The position numbers and the translations under genes are program-made. 64,000 nt of DNA from positions 4,057,501 to 4,121,500 of the forward strand of contig NC_088325.1 of the NCBI RefSeq assembly GCF_910592395.1. The letters are read 5' to 3'. The notes under the pieces are model-generated. The model saw only the letters and a program-made list of their open reading frames with translations. It did not search any database and was not told where the DNA came from. The DNA is from Lineus longissimus (Eukaryota > Nemertea > Pilidiophora > Heteronemertea > Lineidae). Of the stretch, positions 1-12,500 are shown one piece after another (within the stretch, counting starts at the first letter, position 1; each line of letters begins with the position of its first letter).

Positions 1-267
1 TGTTAATTGTATTATACATTGGAATTTAAAGGCACAGACGGCTTCAAACAATTATTTCTGTTTTAATTTTGGTAAACTTGATATGTATCTAGACATTCCA
101 TTATTCAGGAACCTGCCAATGGACCGATGTAACTCTGACAAATGTAATGAAAATAATAATATTTTTAGTGCCACTATCAAAAAGTGACCAATAACATAAT
201 ACAAAACTCTTTTGGTATACTATAGTCCACTACATGTAGCAACCAAAGAGGAAATCTTTCATCTTTC

Positions 268-430
268 TCCTGTGATACATATCATGGTTTCTTCTGTGAT
301 AAATATCATGGTTTCTTCTGTGATACATATCATGGTTTCCTCTGTGATAAATATCATGGCTTCTTCTGTGATACATATCATGGTTTCTTCTGTGATAAAT
401 ATCATGGTTTCTTCTGTGATACATATCATA
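268..430. repeat. 24-bp minisatellite, about 7 copies
   Basis: A 24-bp unit repeats from 271 at 24-bp steps (295, 319, 343, 367, 391, 415). Units alternate between tgatacatatcatgg and tgataaatatcatgg, so there is a 48-bp dimer order. Because 24 is a multiple of three, several frames stay open across it on both strands and give spurious low-complexity ORFs. Confidence 0.93.
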
Positions 431-2570
431 GCGTTTATTTTCTGCACTTAGTGATTTCTAACTTCACTCTCATCGGATATGGTAGTCAACTTGTTTGAAA
501 GAGAAACAAGACCCCGTTTGATCAATGAAGTTGGTGTAGTTATTTTGATAAATGGAAGCAGAGTCTTTCAAAAGACTCTGGTGGGGGTTATCACTGTGAT
601 TTGCATCTTTTCTCCATATATTGTATTCATACACGTACTATGTACATGTATACATGTATGTAAAATATATAATTTTGTATTATTCATTTTGTATATTTCC
701 CATTGTAATATGCCAGTAGCTGAATTATAGGAAGGTGTTCTAGGCCTTATATGGACCTATTTTCATAAACGAAGGTCGTTTGGGAGGAGTTTGTGTTTTT
801 GAATATCCCCCCCCCCCCCCGGGAGTTTGGTGAGTTTTGGACATATTAGTACCATATGACAAGTTAATACGTCGCTTTTCAGTGAAATATAAAGTCAACC
901 CTTGACAACTATGTAGTAATGTATTACCCAGAACTTGATGATGCATGTACTTCCCCATTATAGTTTCATTATAGTTTCATATTGTTTCAACAAATATGTT
1001 AAAACAAATGTTGCGTGAAACGACATTTTGGTTGGCTGACCAGATATTTCTGTACGTTTCTGAACTGATGTCATCTGTCATAATAATCTAATTTGTGTAA
1101 ATATGCAATCCATTTTGCTCCTGTCATGTCTACTCCTTCCATCATAAGATAGCGTGAATTTTGATGCATTTTCAATTGAACTTGTATTTATATTGTGAGA
1201 ATGTTTATTGTCGAGACCAGTACAGTTCTGCAATTGATTGATTAAAATCTCTGAAAAATTATACTCATTTGCCAATAAAAACCTATCAGGTGGAAATGCG
1301 AGAGAACAAACGCCTTTGCTGGTCTTGAGTTTGTAATTAGGCAAGCTACACTTGCTGTTGAAATTCCACTCACTTCGTAACCAGCATTCAAAAAAGGCTC
1401 TGTTTTCGCTCTTTTCGACATAGTCGTACATGTCTAATCAGTGCCCTTATATAAAGTAAACTGTAATGTTGTGACCTTAAGTGTTGAAGTGGAAATGCAC
1501 AGAGGGGGTTAGATTTTGCGGGCAAATGTAATACTAAAAACTCGTATCAACCGAGGAGTGATTCAACTCAAAATTTTGCTAACACGTCCTATATCGACCA
1601 ACTCATTTGTGATATTATGTGTCATGCTGTAATAATATTTCTTAGCCAGTTCTATGCATTTTAATATTTGTAAATTATACCCTAAAAGTGCCTGATCTCA
1701 AGATGAACGCTTTAAAACGAAATCACCAATTCTTCGCCACAGGTGCAAGGTTATCAGATTGTAAGATAACGAAGTTAATTATTAAAGCGAGCGAAAGTTT
1801 GATGGGAGTCATGGATAGGGTGGATCTATCTTGGAGATAAAAGTTGTATAGTTGAATTTTCGGGAGATTATTTAGGTCCTTTTCGTGCTTATGATTAGAT
1901 ATTTTGGCATGACATGGTTTTTAGTACCTATGTAGTTGCATGACATTTGAAAAATATATCAGTGTCATTTATGATTTACATAAACTCTACCGCTAGCCCC
2001 TTTGTTGTAATGCGGCGATGGCATCATCTCATACTTGACCAACCTTATTACCAGGATATTTATATTGGAATAAATTAGTCTGTGGAATGGGCTGGAGCAA
2101 TGAGGATGCCAAGTCGTGCTAGCATGACATGCCATGGGAGGTAGCCCGATCCTCAAATAAAGTCACCTAGAGACTAAGCATGAGATGTATCTTATTCCTC
2201 CCCTTGAAAATCCCTCTGTTTTACCTGTAGCCTTTTTACGTTTTGTTCGCGAGTGCGCTTTGCGAAATGTTGTTTATGCAGTAATTATGAAAGGGTCAAC
2301 TGAACAACATTGTCTGGTGTTTTGGGCGGAGTTATGATGCTGTAGATATGCGTGATGTAAATAATTACTGTTAACAACTTGTTTAGTAATAAACTTATTA
2401 ATATATGATATTTTAGTTGTCTGTTTCTGATTCTGTTAGTTGGACAGGTTTGGTTGCAAATCAATATCAGCGATGATTAGGGCTGTGACATTATTGCTCT
2501 TAATAAACTAGCCGGTGTTGTTGATATTTGGAACCGCCCCATTTATGGTTGTGACATAGTCTCTGTCTGT
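431..2570. other. Gene-free stretch, nothing recognised
   Basis: About 2.1 kb of AT-rich sequence with a 14-nt poly-C run at 807-820. The longest open frame is 117 codons on the minus strand (1431-1078). It has no motif or splice context I recognise, so it is not called as a gene. Confidence 0.6.
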
Positions 2571-2572
2571 TT

Positions 2573-4310
2573 TTGGCTCACCGTTAGGGGAGTCTATATA
2601 ATACCGCTGTGTCCATCGTCGTCGTCGGCGTCGTCGTATCCTAACAGTGGCACGTTTCTTAACTGCTGGGGCTATGAACTTGAAACTTGGTACACAGAAT
2701 GCCCTAGGTCCGCTGACCCCTGACACTGATTTTCGGTCCGATCTGATTCTCAGTTTGGCCACCAGGGGGCCAAATGTGGATATCTAAAAAGTGTGATATC
2801 TCGCTTATTAGTGACGTGTTTTTGATAAAATTTTTGTTGTAAGTACTCATAGCAAGGATACATCACATATCATACGGGTTTTTAATTTGACCTTCTTTTC
2901 AAGGTCACAGAGGTCATATGGCGTAAATTGGCCATTGGAGTGTAAACTATGGCACGTTTCTTAACCGCTATTGCTATGAACTTGAAACTTGGTACATATA
3001 ACCCCCCATATCACATAACCTCTGGTGCTGAATTTCGGTCCGATCTGATTCTCAACTTGGCCACCAGGGGGCCGAATGTAGATATCTAAAAAGTGTGATA
3101 TCTCGCTTATTAATGACTTGTTTTCGATAAAACTTTTGTGGTATGTACTCATAGCAAAGATACATCATATATCAGGTAGGTTTTCAATTTGACCTACTTT
3201 TCAAGGTCGCAGAGGTCAAATTGCGTAAATTGGCCGTTTGAGTCTAACTATGGCACGTTTCTTAACCGCCAAAGCTATGAACTTGAAACTTAATACATAT
3301 TACCACCTATATTAGATAACCTCTGGTGCTGAATTTCAGTCTGATCTGATTCTCAGTTTGGCCACCAGGGGGCCAAATGTGGATATCTAAAAAGTGTGAT
3401 ATCTCGCTTATTAGTGACGTGTTTTTGATAAAATTTTTGTTGTAAGTACTCATAGCAAATATACATCACATATCATACGGGTTTTTAATTTGACCTTCTT
3501 TTCAAGGTCATAGAGGTCATATGGCGTAAATTGGCCATTGGAGTGTAAACTATGGCACGTTTCTCAACCACTATAGCTATGAACTTGAAACTTGGTACAT
3601 ATAACCCCCTATATCACATAACCTCTGGTGCTGAATTTCGGTCCGATCTGATTCTCAACTTGGCCACCAGGGGGCCGAATGTAGATATCTAAAAAGTGTG
3701 ATATCTCGCTTATTAATGACTTGTTTTCGATAAAACTTTTGTGGTATGTACTCATAGCAAAGATACATCACATATCAGGTAGGTTTTCAATTTGACCTAC
3801 TTTTCAAGGTCGCAGAGGTCAAATTGCGTAAATTGGCCGTTTGAGTCTAACTATGGCACGTTTCTTAACCGCCAAAGCTATGAACTTGAAACTTGGTACA
3901 TATAACCACCTATATCAGATAACCTCTGGTGCTGAATTTCGGTCCGACCTGATTCTCAACTTGGCCACCAGGGGGCCGAATGTTGATGTCTTAAAAGTGT
4001 GATATCTTGCTTATGACTTGTTTTCGATAAAACTTTTGTCGTAGGTACTCATAGCAAGGATACATCATGTATCATACTGGTTTTTAATTTGACCTACTTT
4101 TCAAGGTCACAGAGGTCAAACGGCAAAAATTGGCTGTTAGAGTGTAACTTTGGCACGTTTCTTTTAAAACGACTGAAGCTATGAACCTGAAACTGGGTAT
4201 ACATGGCCGTATAGGTCAGATAACCTCAGATAACACATTCCAGTCCAATCTGATTCTCAACTTGGCCACCTTGGGCCCAAATCTGAAAACTTGTGAATTG
4301 TGATTATAGC
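2573..4310 (+). repeat. ~300-bp satellite array with ~600-bp higher-order (A/B) structure
   Basis: Units start near 2649, 2950, 3249, 3550, 3850 and 4151, each with a tggcacgtttctyaac-like start, a central ccaccagggggcc motif and a ttttcaaggtc motif. Units 1 and 3 share diagnostic variants (ttagtgacgtgtttttgat, catatggcgtaaattgg). Units 2 and 4 share others (ttaatgacttgttttcgat, gtggtatgtac). The array is therefore a dimer repeat A-B-A-B followed by a distinct unit C and a divergent partial unit. A short cgt-rich stretch near 2619-2638 precedes it. Part of unit B and unit C recur at 16872-17390 at the duplication joint. Confidence 0.9.
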
Positions 4311-4639
4311 ACCAGTCTGATGAACATGGGACCAGCTAACCCACCATACAGTATTACATGTACTTGCACATGGTTTTTGATTTTACCTCATAAAACTTTT
4401 TTATTTGGCTACATACTGTAACACTTTCTGTAACTGGCATGAATTAATTGTCTACTAAATATACTTACGGTGAGCACAATGGCCCCTGGCCGTTTCATAT
4501 TGATACAGCTTTACCGCACAGACTTACTAGCTCTCGGTTACACAAATTTTAAGATTGAAATTAATTGAGTTTAAGATGTTTAAGGAATTGAAGGATACAT
4601 GAAGTTTGCTTATTATGCACAGTCTATTGTTTGCACAGT

Positions 4640-5330
4640 TGGCTTGCTGGTTGTCAATTGGATTTGACCGACTCCAAGGCTGTCTCTTCAGTTGACCGGA
4701 TGGTTGTGAATCTCTCTGATGGGTTGGCCGGCTGTAATATTGTATATTCAGTTGACTAGATGGTTGTGAATCTCTCTGATGGGTTGGTCGGCTATAAGGC
4801 TGTCTCTTGAATGGATGGTAGTGAAACTGTTAGGTGAGTTGACCGGCTGAAAAGCCGTCTCTTGATGAGTTGACTGGCTGGGTGTGAATCTAACTGATGA
4901 GTAGACTGGCTGTAAGGCTGTCTCTTGAGCTGATTGGATGGTAGTGACTATATCAGATGAGTCGGCTGGTAAGGCCAATATCTTAAGTTGACTGGCTGGT
5001 TGTGAATCAGTCTGATGAATTGACAGCCTGTAATGCTGTCTCTTAAGTCAACTGGCTGTTTGTAATTCTGTCCAATGAGTTGTAAGGCTTTAAGGCTGTC
5101 TAATGAGCTGACTTGCTGGCTGTGAATCTGTCTAATGAGTTGACAGGCTGTTAAGCTGCCCCTTGAGGTGATTGGCTGGCAGTGAATCTGTCTGATGACT
5201 TGACCAGGAATAATGTCGTCTCTTGAGTTGACTGGCTGGTTGTGAAGCCCTTTGATGGGTTGACAGCTGTAAAGCTGTCTCTTGAGTTAACTGGCTGGTT
5301 GTATATATGTCTGATGAGTTTTAAGCCGAT
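4640..5330. repeat. ~60-bp minisatellite, about 11 degenerate copies (copy 1)
   Basis: Imperfect units of about 60 bp built on gtctcttgagttgactggctgg, ttgtgaatctgtctgatgag and aggctgtaaggct. Unit starts are near 4682, 4743, 4799, 4856, 4918, 4976, 5035, 5095, 5155, 5214 and 5275. The array is repeated almost unchanged at 17716-18410 by the segmental duplication. Confidence 0.88.
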
Positions 5331-5699
5331 TTAGAACTGTTCAAGGGCCAAAACTAATCTTGCTTCAAATCATCGTCTTCACGAACAATCCTAATGACAC
5401 AGCAATTTTCCATACCAAACGAGTGCGCATAAAACCCCTCAAAATCACTTCGTGTTATGAGAATCTTTTCGTCAATAGCTTGAAATGCAATAAGACAGCT
5501 TTTTAATTTTTGGGATAAAAAAGACCGGAGAAAAGTCTTGTATCGTGGATGAGGTAATTCACCACATTCTGATTGCAATAGCGGCCATTTCAAGGATGGA
5601 CGGATCGACGTCGGTATAAGTAGTTTCGGTCATGCGCAAGGAGGTTGCACGCATGGGTCACTTGGCTAAATATGTGTAAAGTATTTATTACACATTTCG

Positions 5700-5886
5700 A
5701 TGCTCGACACCCGTGACAGATCTAAGCGCTTTTGGGATATCATATTATTACTCCGGTCTCCACAGAAATCAATCAGGGATTTCAATGAGAAACCAGAAGG
5801 CGCTCACTGGAACTCGACAAGTTGGGGAACTAAGCAGTGACTCGGCCGGGAGTCGAACCTCCTCCACTGCGCTACCGCTGCCCCAT
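5700..5886 (-). repeat. tRNA-like SINE (copy 1)
   Basis: Read on the minus strand, the head has ggtagcgcagtgg, a good Pol III A box (TRGYNNARNNGG), and ggttcgactcc, a good B box. The body runs on to about 5700. The A and B boxes are only a few bases apart, far closer than in a tRNA gene, so this is a compacted tRNA-derived SINE head and not a tRNA gene. A duplicate lies at 18786-18972. The outer limits are approximate. Confidence 0.6.
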
Positions 5887-7061
5887 ACCATTCCCAGGGG
5901 TCAATGCGCTCCCCATTTCCGGTGGCTCTTATTGACCCCTATATACATTCATATATGACAGATAACGTCTCCCCCAAAATCCAGAGGTGACGTAGCAAAA
6001 TTACCTATTACCCGTCTACTTTGCCGTGACGTGTCACTACGGTTTCTACAAGACAAACATATTTCTGTGGCAAACCAAATAAGCTTTCAATTGAGAACTG
6101 GTCTTATGGTAGACATAAATACAGATATCTGATACAAACATACAAAATTAAATTCTTTGTCGCTAATTTCCATATTACATGTGCCACCTGCAGCAAATAA
6201 GGTACCATTTAAAAAAACCAAGTGGCTGTCATTTAATCATGATGACAAGCAGGCATTTCACAATAATCATACAGCACATGGCTAGTATTTGTCTTTGGTA
6301 TGGTAGTTAGTGTCGTATTTTAATGCAGGTTTATTTGATGCATTGAGGAAATTAATCATAGTAATATATATGACCAAAATCAAAAGAGATTTCAACCCTA
6401 TTCTCGGAGGCTTTAATTGGTGTTCACATGATAACCAGAAGCACAATTTTCACATTAATAATCAGATGCTAATACGAGTAATTAAAATAATGACATGTGA
6501 TATCGAGTGACGCCATCGATATTAATGTAAACTGTCATCAACTTATCACAAAGTTTATTTATATATTTCCAGGGAATAATGAGCGCCCGGAAGTTGAGCT
6601 CATTGACCCCTGGGAATAGAAGTTGCACGCTGCCAACCAGTAAACTTACATTCTGCATCACTTGGGTGCAACGAGACTCAGGAACGCAATACAAGTCATA
6701 GTATTAAGGGCAGTCATGAATAATTATAGGATAATAACTATACAATTAACAAACACGAGTTCAGAGTACATATTTGTTAATATACAATTACTTCTTAGTC
6801 AGTATTCGTCTGTCCCGTAATATCATATCACAAGTATCACATCATATTATAGTCATATGGCATTCCTGCCGCGGAAAATGCTTTGTTTAAAAGTCCATAT
6901 ACATGTGATATGATAATTTGCCACAATAAGGATGTCAGGGAATTCAAAACAGTAGGTCTGACTAGGAAAAGGCCAACCTGGTTTCATCAAGTGAAAAAAC
7001 TTTATATCATACCGCCAAGAGTCATTGTGTTCAATGAGACAATATTCATTACCATCAAGAT

Positions 7062-7107
7062 CTCCACCTGATCAAGGCGATGACTCCATCGCCTTGATCA
7101 GGTGGAG
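7062..7107. other. Perfect 21-bp hairpin found only in copy 1
   Basis: The left arm 7062-7082 is the exact reverse complement of 7087-7107, with a 4-nt loop (actc). The equivalent place in copy 2 (near 20140-20165) has only the right arm. This looks like a templated inverted insertion just upstream of the first exon of the copy-1 receptor gene. Confidence 0.9.
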
Positions 7108-7499
7108 TTACCTGGCAGATGTTAGTTAATATACAAGTGTAAAATCGTTACACTTTTCTCGGAGTTCGTCATCTTGACCGCTCCCACGATGAAACGTCTA
7201 CCATCTTTGGCATTTATGCTTCTCCAGTTTCAAAGTAAGTAATTTTTGCGAACGTCGATTGTTTTTCTTTTGTGTCAGATTTGATTAATTTTGCTGGTGT
7301 CTTACAAGCATAAACTGTATTTTAAACGATTTTATATGCCATCTACTCATTCTTCCAAGGATGAACTCGATATGTGACACTCAGCGCTCAGACGTAGTGA
7401 TGACGTCACATCAGTAGCAGCGAATTGCCATACAAATCATACCATACAAAGAGGATTTGAACGTTGAAATCAGGCAAACCACCCCAGGACTTACAGGGA

Positions 7500-8120
7500 A
7501 AGAGGCTCAATTACCAACTGTCCAACTTGCAATGTAGCTGATTGACATAGAATACCCAAGTGACCACTGGATGCAAGCAAAACCCCGATGGTTTAGCTGT
7601 CAATGCCATTCGAGACGGGGAAAGTGGAGTATACATCAAATTTACAGATGCAACATCCACATCCATTTCAACACCAAATGGCAAGCTATGCACCAACTTC
7701 AGGGCAGGGTGTCTGCTATCACTACAGCAGCCCAACACCTGTCCGAGTCCAAAGCTAAGTGTGACAATGTTATCACTCTAACGGATTCCATGTCCACTGC
7801 ACAAGCCCTAGTATATTAGAACTCGGACAAAATCATCAACACGCTCAAGGTCAGCCTATCAAACCTCTAAAAGCATAGCAGAGTTGTGATACAATGGATC
7901 CCTGCACACTGTGGCATCCCAGGAAATGACAGCGCTGATCTACTTGCCAAAGATGGAAGCCAACAGCATCAGGAAGAATTCTGCAGCATCTACATGGAAG
8001 CAAGACACTTCTGAAACAGGCCCACAAAAACACCTGGCAAGAGAGAAGAGGGGACCCCAGATGCAACACTCTCTTTGACATGGACAGAAAAGCTGCGACC
8101 GGGCTTGCTCAAAAAGTCAT
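7500..8120 (+). pseudogene. Decayed LINE RNase H fragment in intron 1 (copy 1)
   Basis: Translated pieces near 7597-7760 (DG...GGSGVYIKF-like) and 7905-7975 (VVIQWIPAHCGIPGNDSAD) match the RNase H domain that ends the ORF2 of I/R1/Nimb-type LINEs. The WIPAHCGIPGN..AD block is the diagnostic motif. Several stops and frameshifts show it is dead. The same remnant is at 20580-21190, so it predates the segmental duplication. Confidence 0.7.
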
Positions 8121-9109
8121 AACACCACAAAAAATAATTCACATTGAAGGGTCGTTTGATGAGTAATGTCTTGAGTCATAAGGTTGCAACTGACTTTCTT
8201 TTTAACGCGTTATTTAACTACTTTCAGATATTCTCGGTATGACGATAACTAATGCCCTCAGTAATTTACGTCCGCGACTCGGCCAAACGATAACGCTAAA
8301 TTGTAACATTGCGGGAGAACCCGCAAAAAGTGTAATGTGGTGGAAAGACAAGAACCGCAGCCCAGGAGCATTACTTCTGTCGTACAATTGTTCAGTTGTT
8401 CGAAAGGAGTACAAATCAAGATTAAGAACGACTCGATGTGATATGAATAACTTTGATTTTCAATTAAGTAATGTTCGAACGTCGGACCGCGGGGAATGGG
8501 TGTGCGAGGCTGATGGCCAGGAGGCCACAACTAAACTGAGATTGGATGTCTTAGGTAAGTATTGAAAAACACATACACCTATGCAGAACATACGTTCTCC
8601 ATTAAAAGGGTGGACCCTGTCAAGGTTTGGGATTTCGGATTGTTTTCCCTCTCGTTTGTAAAGACAAATTAGGTAGACCATTTGAATGCTGTTTGTGCAT
8701 GTCTTCTCCTGTTGTTCTCCCCAACTCAGGCATGTGAGGGACTATCACTCTATACAGTAAAACTTGCATGTACTGTAGAACCAAAAAAAATCACGTGCAG
8801 GATATTTCTGCCAGTAGATCATATCCTTCGAAAATATTCCGCCGCGAAAATCGCTTGCTTTTCAGCAATAAGTCAATCTCACTGTTGCCATGTTCCCAGT
8901 GGCAATGTAACGAGCAATTAATGGTAGCGCCTATGCCGATCGCAGCTTACTGGGCCATACAAAGAGGTGATTAATCAGAGACTGTGTGTACCCTGTGCAC
9001 TTGGCAAATATCATGTTTACACCTAACAAACACATATTCCACCTCGATCTTCCTCGACATCAAATTTTGCCTCATTATGCTCATCTGTGTGTGTGCTCTA
9101 GGCTCTCCC

Positions 9110-9265
9110 TACATTATTACCTGTTGACAGTGGGTCTGCGTATGATAGGGAGTTTTGCAATTCTCCCTCATTGTTCGACATCGAGATCGGGAGGTCGAAA
9201 AATGCGTTTTGGGGGATTTGCTCCCTGATATTAGGGAGTTTTCACAAAACTCCCTATAGACAAAT
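9110..9265. repeat. Hairpin-type repeat with gggag/ctccc ends (copy 1)
   Basis: Short inverted blocks (tatagggagttttgtgaaaactccc-type and cgggaggtcgaaa) make a small palindromic element. Copy 2 (22195-22460) has about 110 extra bases here, including a longer hairpin. Confidence 0.45.
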
Positions 9266-9589
9266 ACACATCAACACCTACTAATTAATGGGAGCTCTTT
9301 TGGCAAAATATAGTCTTTTTATTTTTTGAGAAAAAAATTCTTGACTCGCGAAAATATACTGCCGCGAATACGTCCATCGCCTGCGTACATTTTCTGTTCA
9401 ACAGTATGGAACTTGCATAAAATGGGCCATTGCATACACGAACAGGTCTTCCAAGTCCCTAGTTTCAAGTATTACATATTTCGTATTAAACATAACACAT
9501 ATTGGTCCAGTCGAGTCTGATCCCTTTTATGCCAGGTTAATTTCAATGATGATGGTCAATGTAAGTCATTTTCGATATCGAACGATTCA

Positions 9590-12500
9590 GGAGAAAATTA
9601 AGCTCAGGCCTATATTTTCATGACCACAGTATTGTATGATTATGGGCTTGCTGAACTTTACGTCGTACAATAGCAATGGACTCGGATCAGGGCGAGTTGA
9701 ACACATGTGTGAACTGAACGCATGCACTGACTTTTTATTACTGCAAGAACAATGGCAGTTTGAAGAACAATTACAAAACTTAGAGGTGAATTGGGTGTCA
9801 ATATGAACATTCATGGTGTTACTGGTATGAACGTTGAGCAACGTTGCTGGTTGGCCGACCGCACGGGGATTGCCTGGGACCAAAGAATGGCGGCTGTTAT
9901 AAAACGCGGATTCCGCGGAAATCCGCGGAATCCGCGCGTACCTGGTTCCGCTGGCCACCGTCAGATGTAGTGGTAGTCAGATGTAATGATAACTGTGTTT
10001 CGATCTATCGCTAGGCCGAGACCTCCAACATACAATAATCAATGCCAGCCAACTGTAATTATATCATGTGCTAATATGCTTTTTACTACATTGTTCTACA
10101 GAGATGGCTAGTGTAAATGTATGGTATACATGAAGTTTAAAGTAAAAACTTTTCCTCGTATTTTATGAATATCAGCCATTGGCGCCCTTCTGGAACATTC
10201 TTAGACTCTCGATGGTAGGTCTAGCTACTCGGACCGAAGATCGCCCAGCGTAGTGTGTGATTCAGTTTACGTTTAATCCGACATGAAATGATAACCAGGC
10301 TTATTTAAATGTCCTTGTCAATTAACCATTCGCATAGTGGTATTTTATTTAATGAATATACAAAAATGCGGTGGGGACTATAGACAGCAGCAGTGGGGCT
10401 AATTTAGCCATCTTTAGCCATCTTCAGGCGACGATTCATCCTTGGTAAAAAAATATTAAAAACCCATAGTACAATGTATATGTGATTAATAGAATAACAG
10501 TCCTGTCTGTATTTCAGTCCACAGTGTCTATTATAGTACTTACCTTCCCTCAAAATAATGTAATGAAATACAGTTATTACGGAACGATTTAGTTCTCTAA
10601 ATTCGTGCTGCGTGCAGTGACCGTGCAGAGAGCGTGTGAACGACTACCACTACATCTGACGGTAGCCAGCGGAACCAGGTACGCGCGGATTCCGCGGATT
10701 TCCGCGGAATCCGCGTTTTATAACAGCCGAAAGAATGGACGCGGTTGTTACACCTGTACAATGGGTTTCGAAACGTGCATGTGCTATTGAGGTTAAAAGT
10801 TTAAAATTAGAAAACAAAGTTATATTGTTAAATGTGTACATGCCGACCGATTCGGGAGGCCACCAGAACCTTATAGAATTTAACGGCGTTCTGCAAGAAA
10901 TCTCTGCGATACTTGCAGGTGCAAATACCCCGGATATTATAACTGGTGTTGACTGGAACACATATTTTAGTAGAGCTGATTCAGCACATACCCGAGCTCT
11001 CTTAAAATTTATGGAAGAGGAGAGTTTACTTTGTGGAAAGACACATACTGCTTGTGACGTAGATTACACATATGAGAGCAAAATAACAGGTGACAGATCA
11101 CGTATCGATCATTTTTTGGTATCGGAGAGTGTTTTTAATAGAATCCAAAAATATAGTGCCCTGCACAAAGCAGACAACCTCTCGATCTGACCACTCCAGT
11201 TTACAACTGGTTGTTGAAGTAAATAATCAAACTGATAAAAAGTCTGATATCAATGATAGAAAGGCGGGTAAAACCCAGTTATGGGACAGGAACAGCCAAA
11301 TTAGGCGAAATAAATGTTCTCTTTCATGCACTTAGGTGTAATAATTACTCGTGTACGAACCACACTGGGGATATAGAAAAATTCCACGATAATACAGTAT
11401 CGGCATGCGTTAGGGCAGGTGATGAAACCATACCATTTAGTAATAAGAGTACCTTTCGCGGTAGAGCGGGTTGGGACAAAGAAATCAGTGAGCAACAGAG
11501 ACGGGCTCAGTTTTGGCATGAGTTATGGGAGGAAAATGGGAGACCAAGAAATGGTTACGTCGCAGACATACGTCGCCACACTAGGGCACAATTTAGCGGT
11601 AAAATGGGTGAAAAGCAATCAAGATAAGGTAGCTGCAGAAAAATTGGCAAACTCAACTAGGGGTAAGAGTAATAAGGAATTCTGGACAGATGTAAAGAAA
11701 ATAAAAGGTACAGGTCGTGTGACACCTAATACTATGGACGGTGTTGAGGGGAGTGAGGCGATATGTCAAGTTTTTGCAAATAAATTCAGTAGGTTATACA
11801 ACTCAGTTCCGTATGAAGTTGATGAAATGCATGAGTATTTTACAAAATTGCTGTGTTGGTCAACGCCAAAATGATCATCGAGTTAATGTACATGAAGTTA
11901 TTCAGGGGTGAAACAGCTTAAAGCGGGAAAAAAAGACAGTATTTCAGACATTAGATCTCATCATTTTATAAATGGTGGTCCTAAACTTTATACGTATATA
12001 TCGTTTCTGCATATTTCGATGATCTCACATGGTTACTGTCCTACTAATTTTACAATGTCTAAGATAATACCGATCCCTAAAAATAATAGGAAGTCTTTAG
12101 GTTCATCAGATAATTATAGAGGTATTTCTCTGAGCAGCATTATTGGCAAGATTCTTGACAACATCCTATTAAAGAAGTACGATTCTATTTTATCTACATC
12201 TGACTCCAAGTTTGGCTTTAAGGCTGGGATGTCAACGGCTACATGCAGCACTGTTGTGATATTACAATAGCTGCAAAACTGCAGTCTACTGTGTTCTGCT
12301 TGATGCAAGTCGGGCCTTCGATTGTGTTCATTTCATTAAATTATTTAGGGTATTGATGAAGAAAGGCCTGTGCCCTTTAATTGCACGACTTCTGGCAAAT
12401 GTATATACAAATCAGATCATGCAAGTACAGTGGGTTGAGGTTTTATCGATGGAATTCTCAGTTAGGAATGGTGTGAAACAAGGGGGTGTATTATCACCAG

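Noticed and set aside
212-451. Overlapping open frames on both strands over the 24-bp repeat
   Set aside because: A 24-bp unit cannot introduce stops once one unit is open; the repeat explains the frames.
1078-1431. 117-codon minus-strand frame
   Set aside because: No domain, no homologous neighbour and no clear splice context; kept only as a note.
5354-5593. 79-codon minus-strand frame present in both duplicate copies
   Set aside because: Copy 2 (18680-18440) has an in-frame stop and several replacements, and there is no recognised motif, so it looks like chance.
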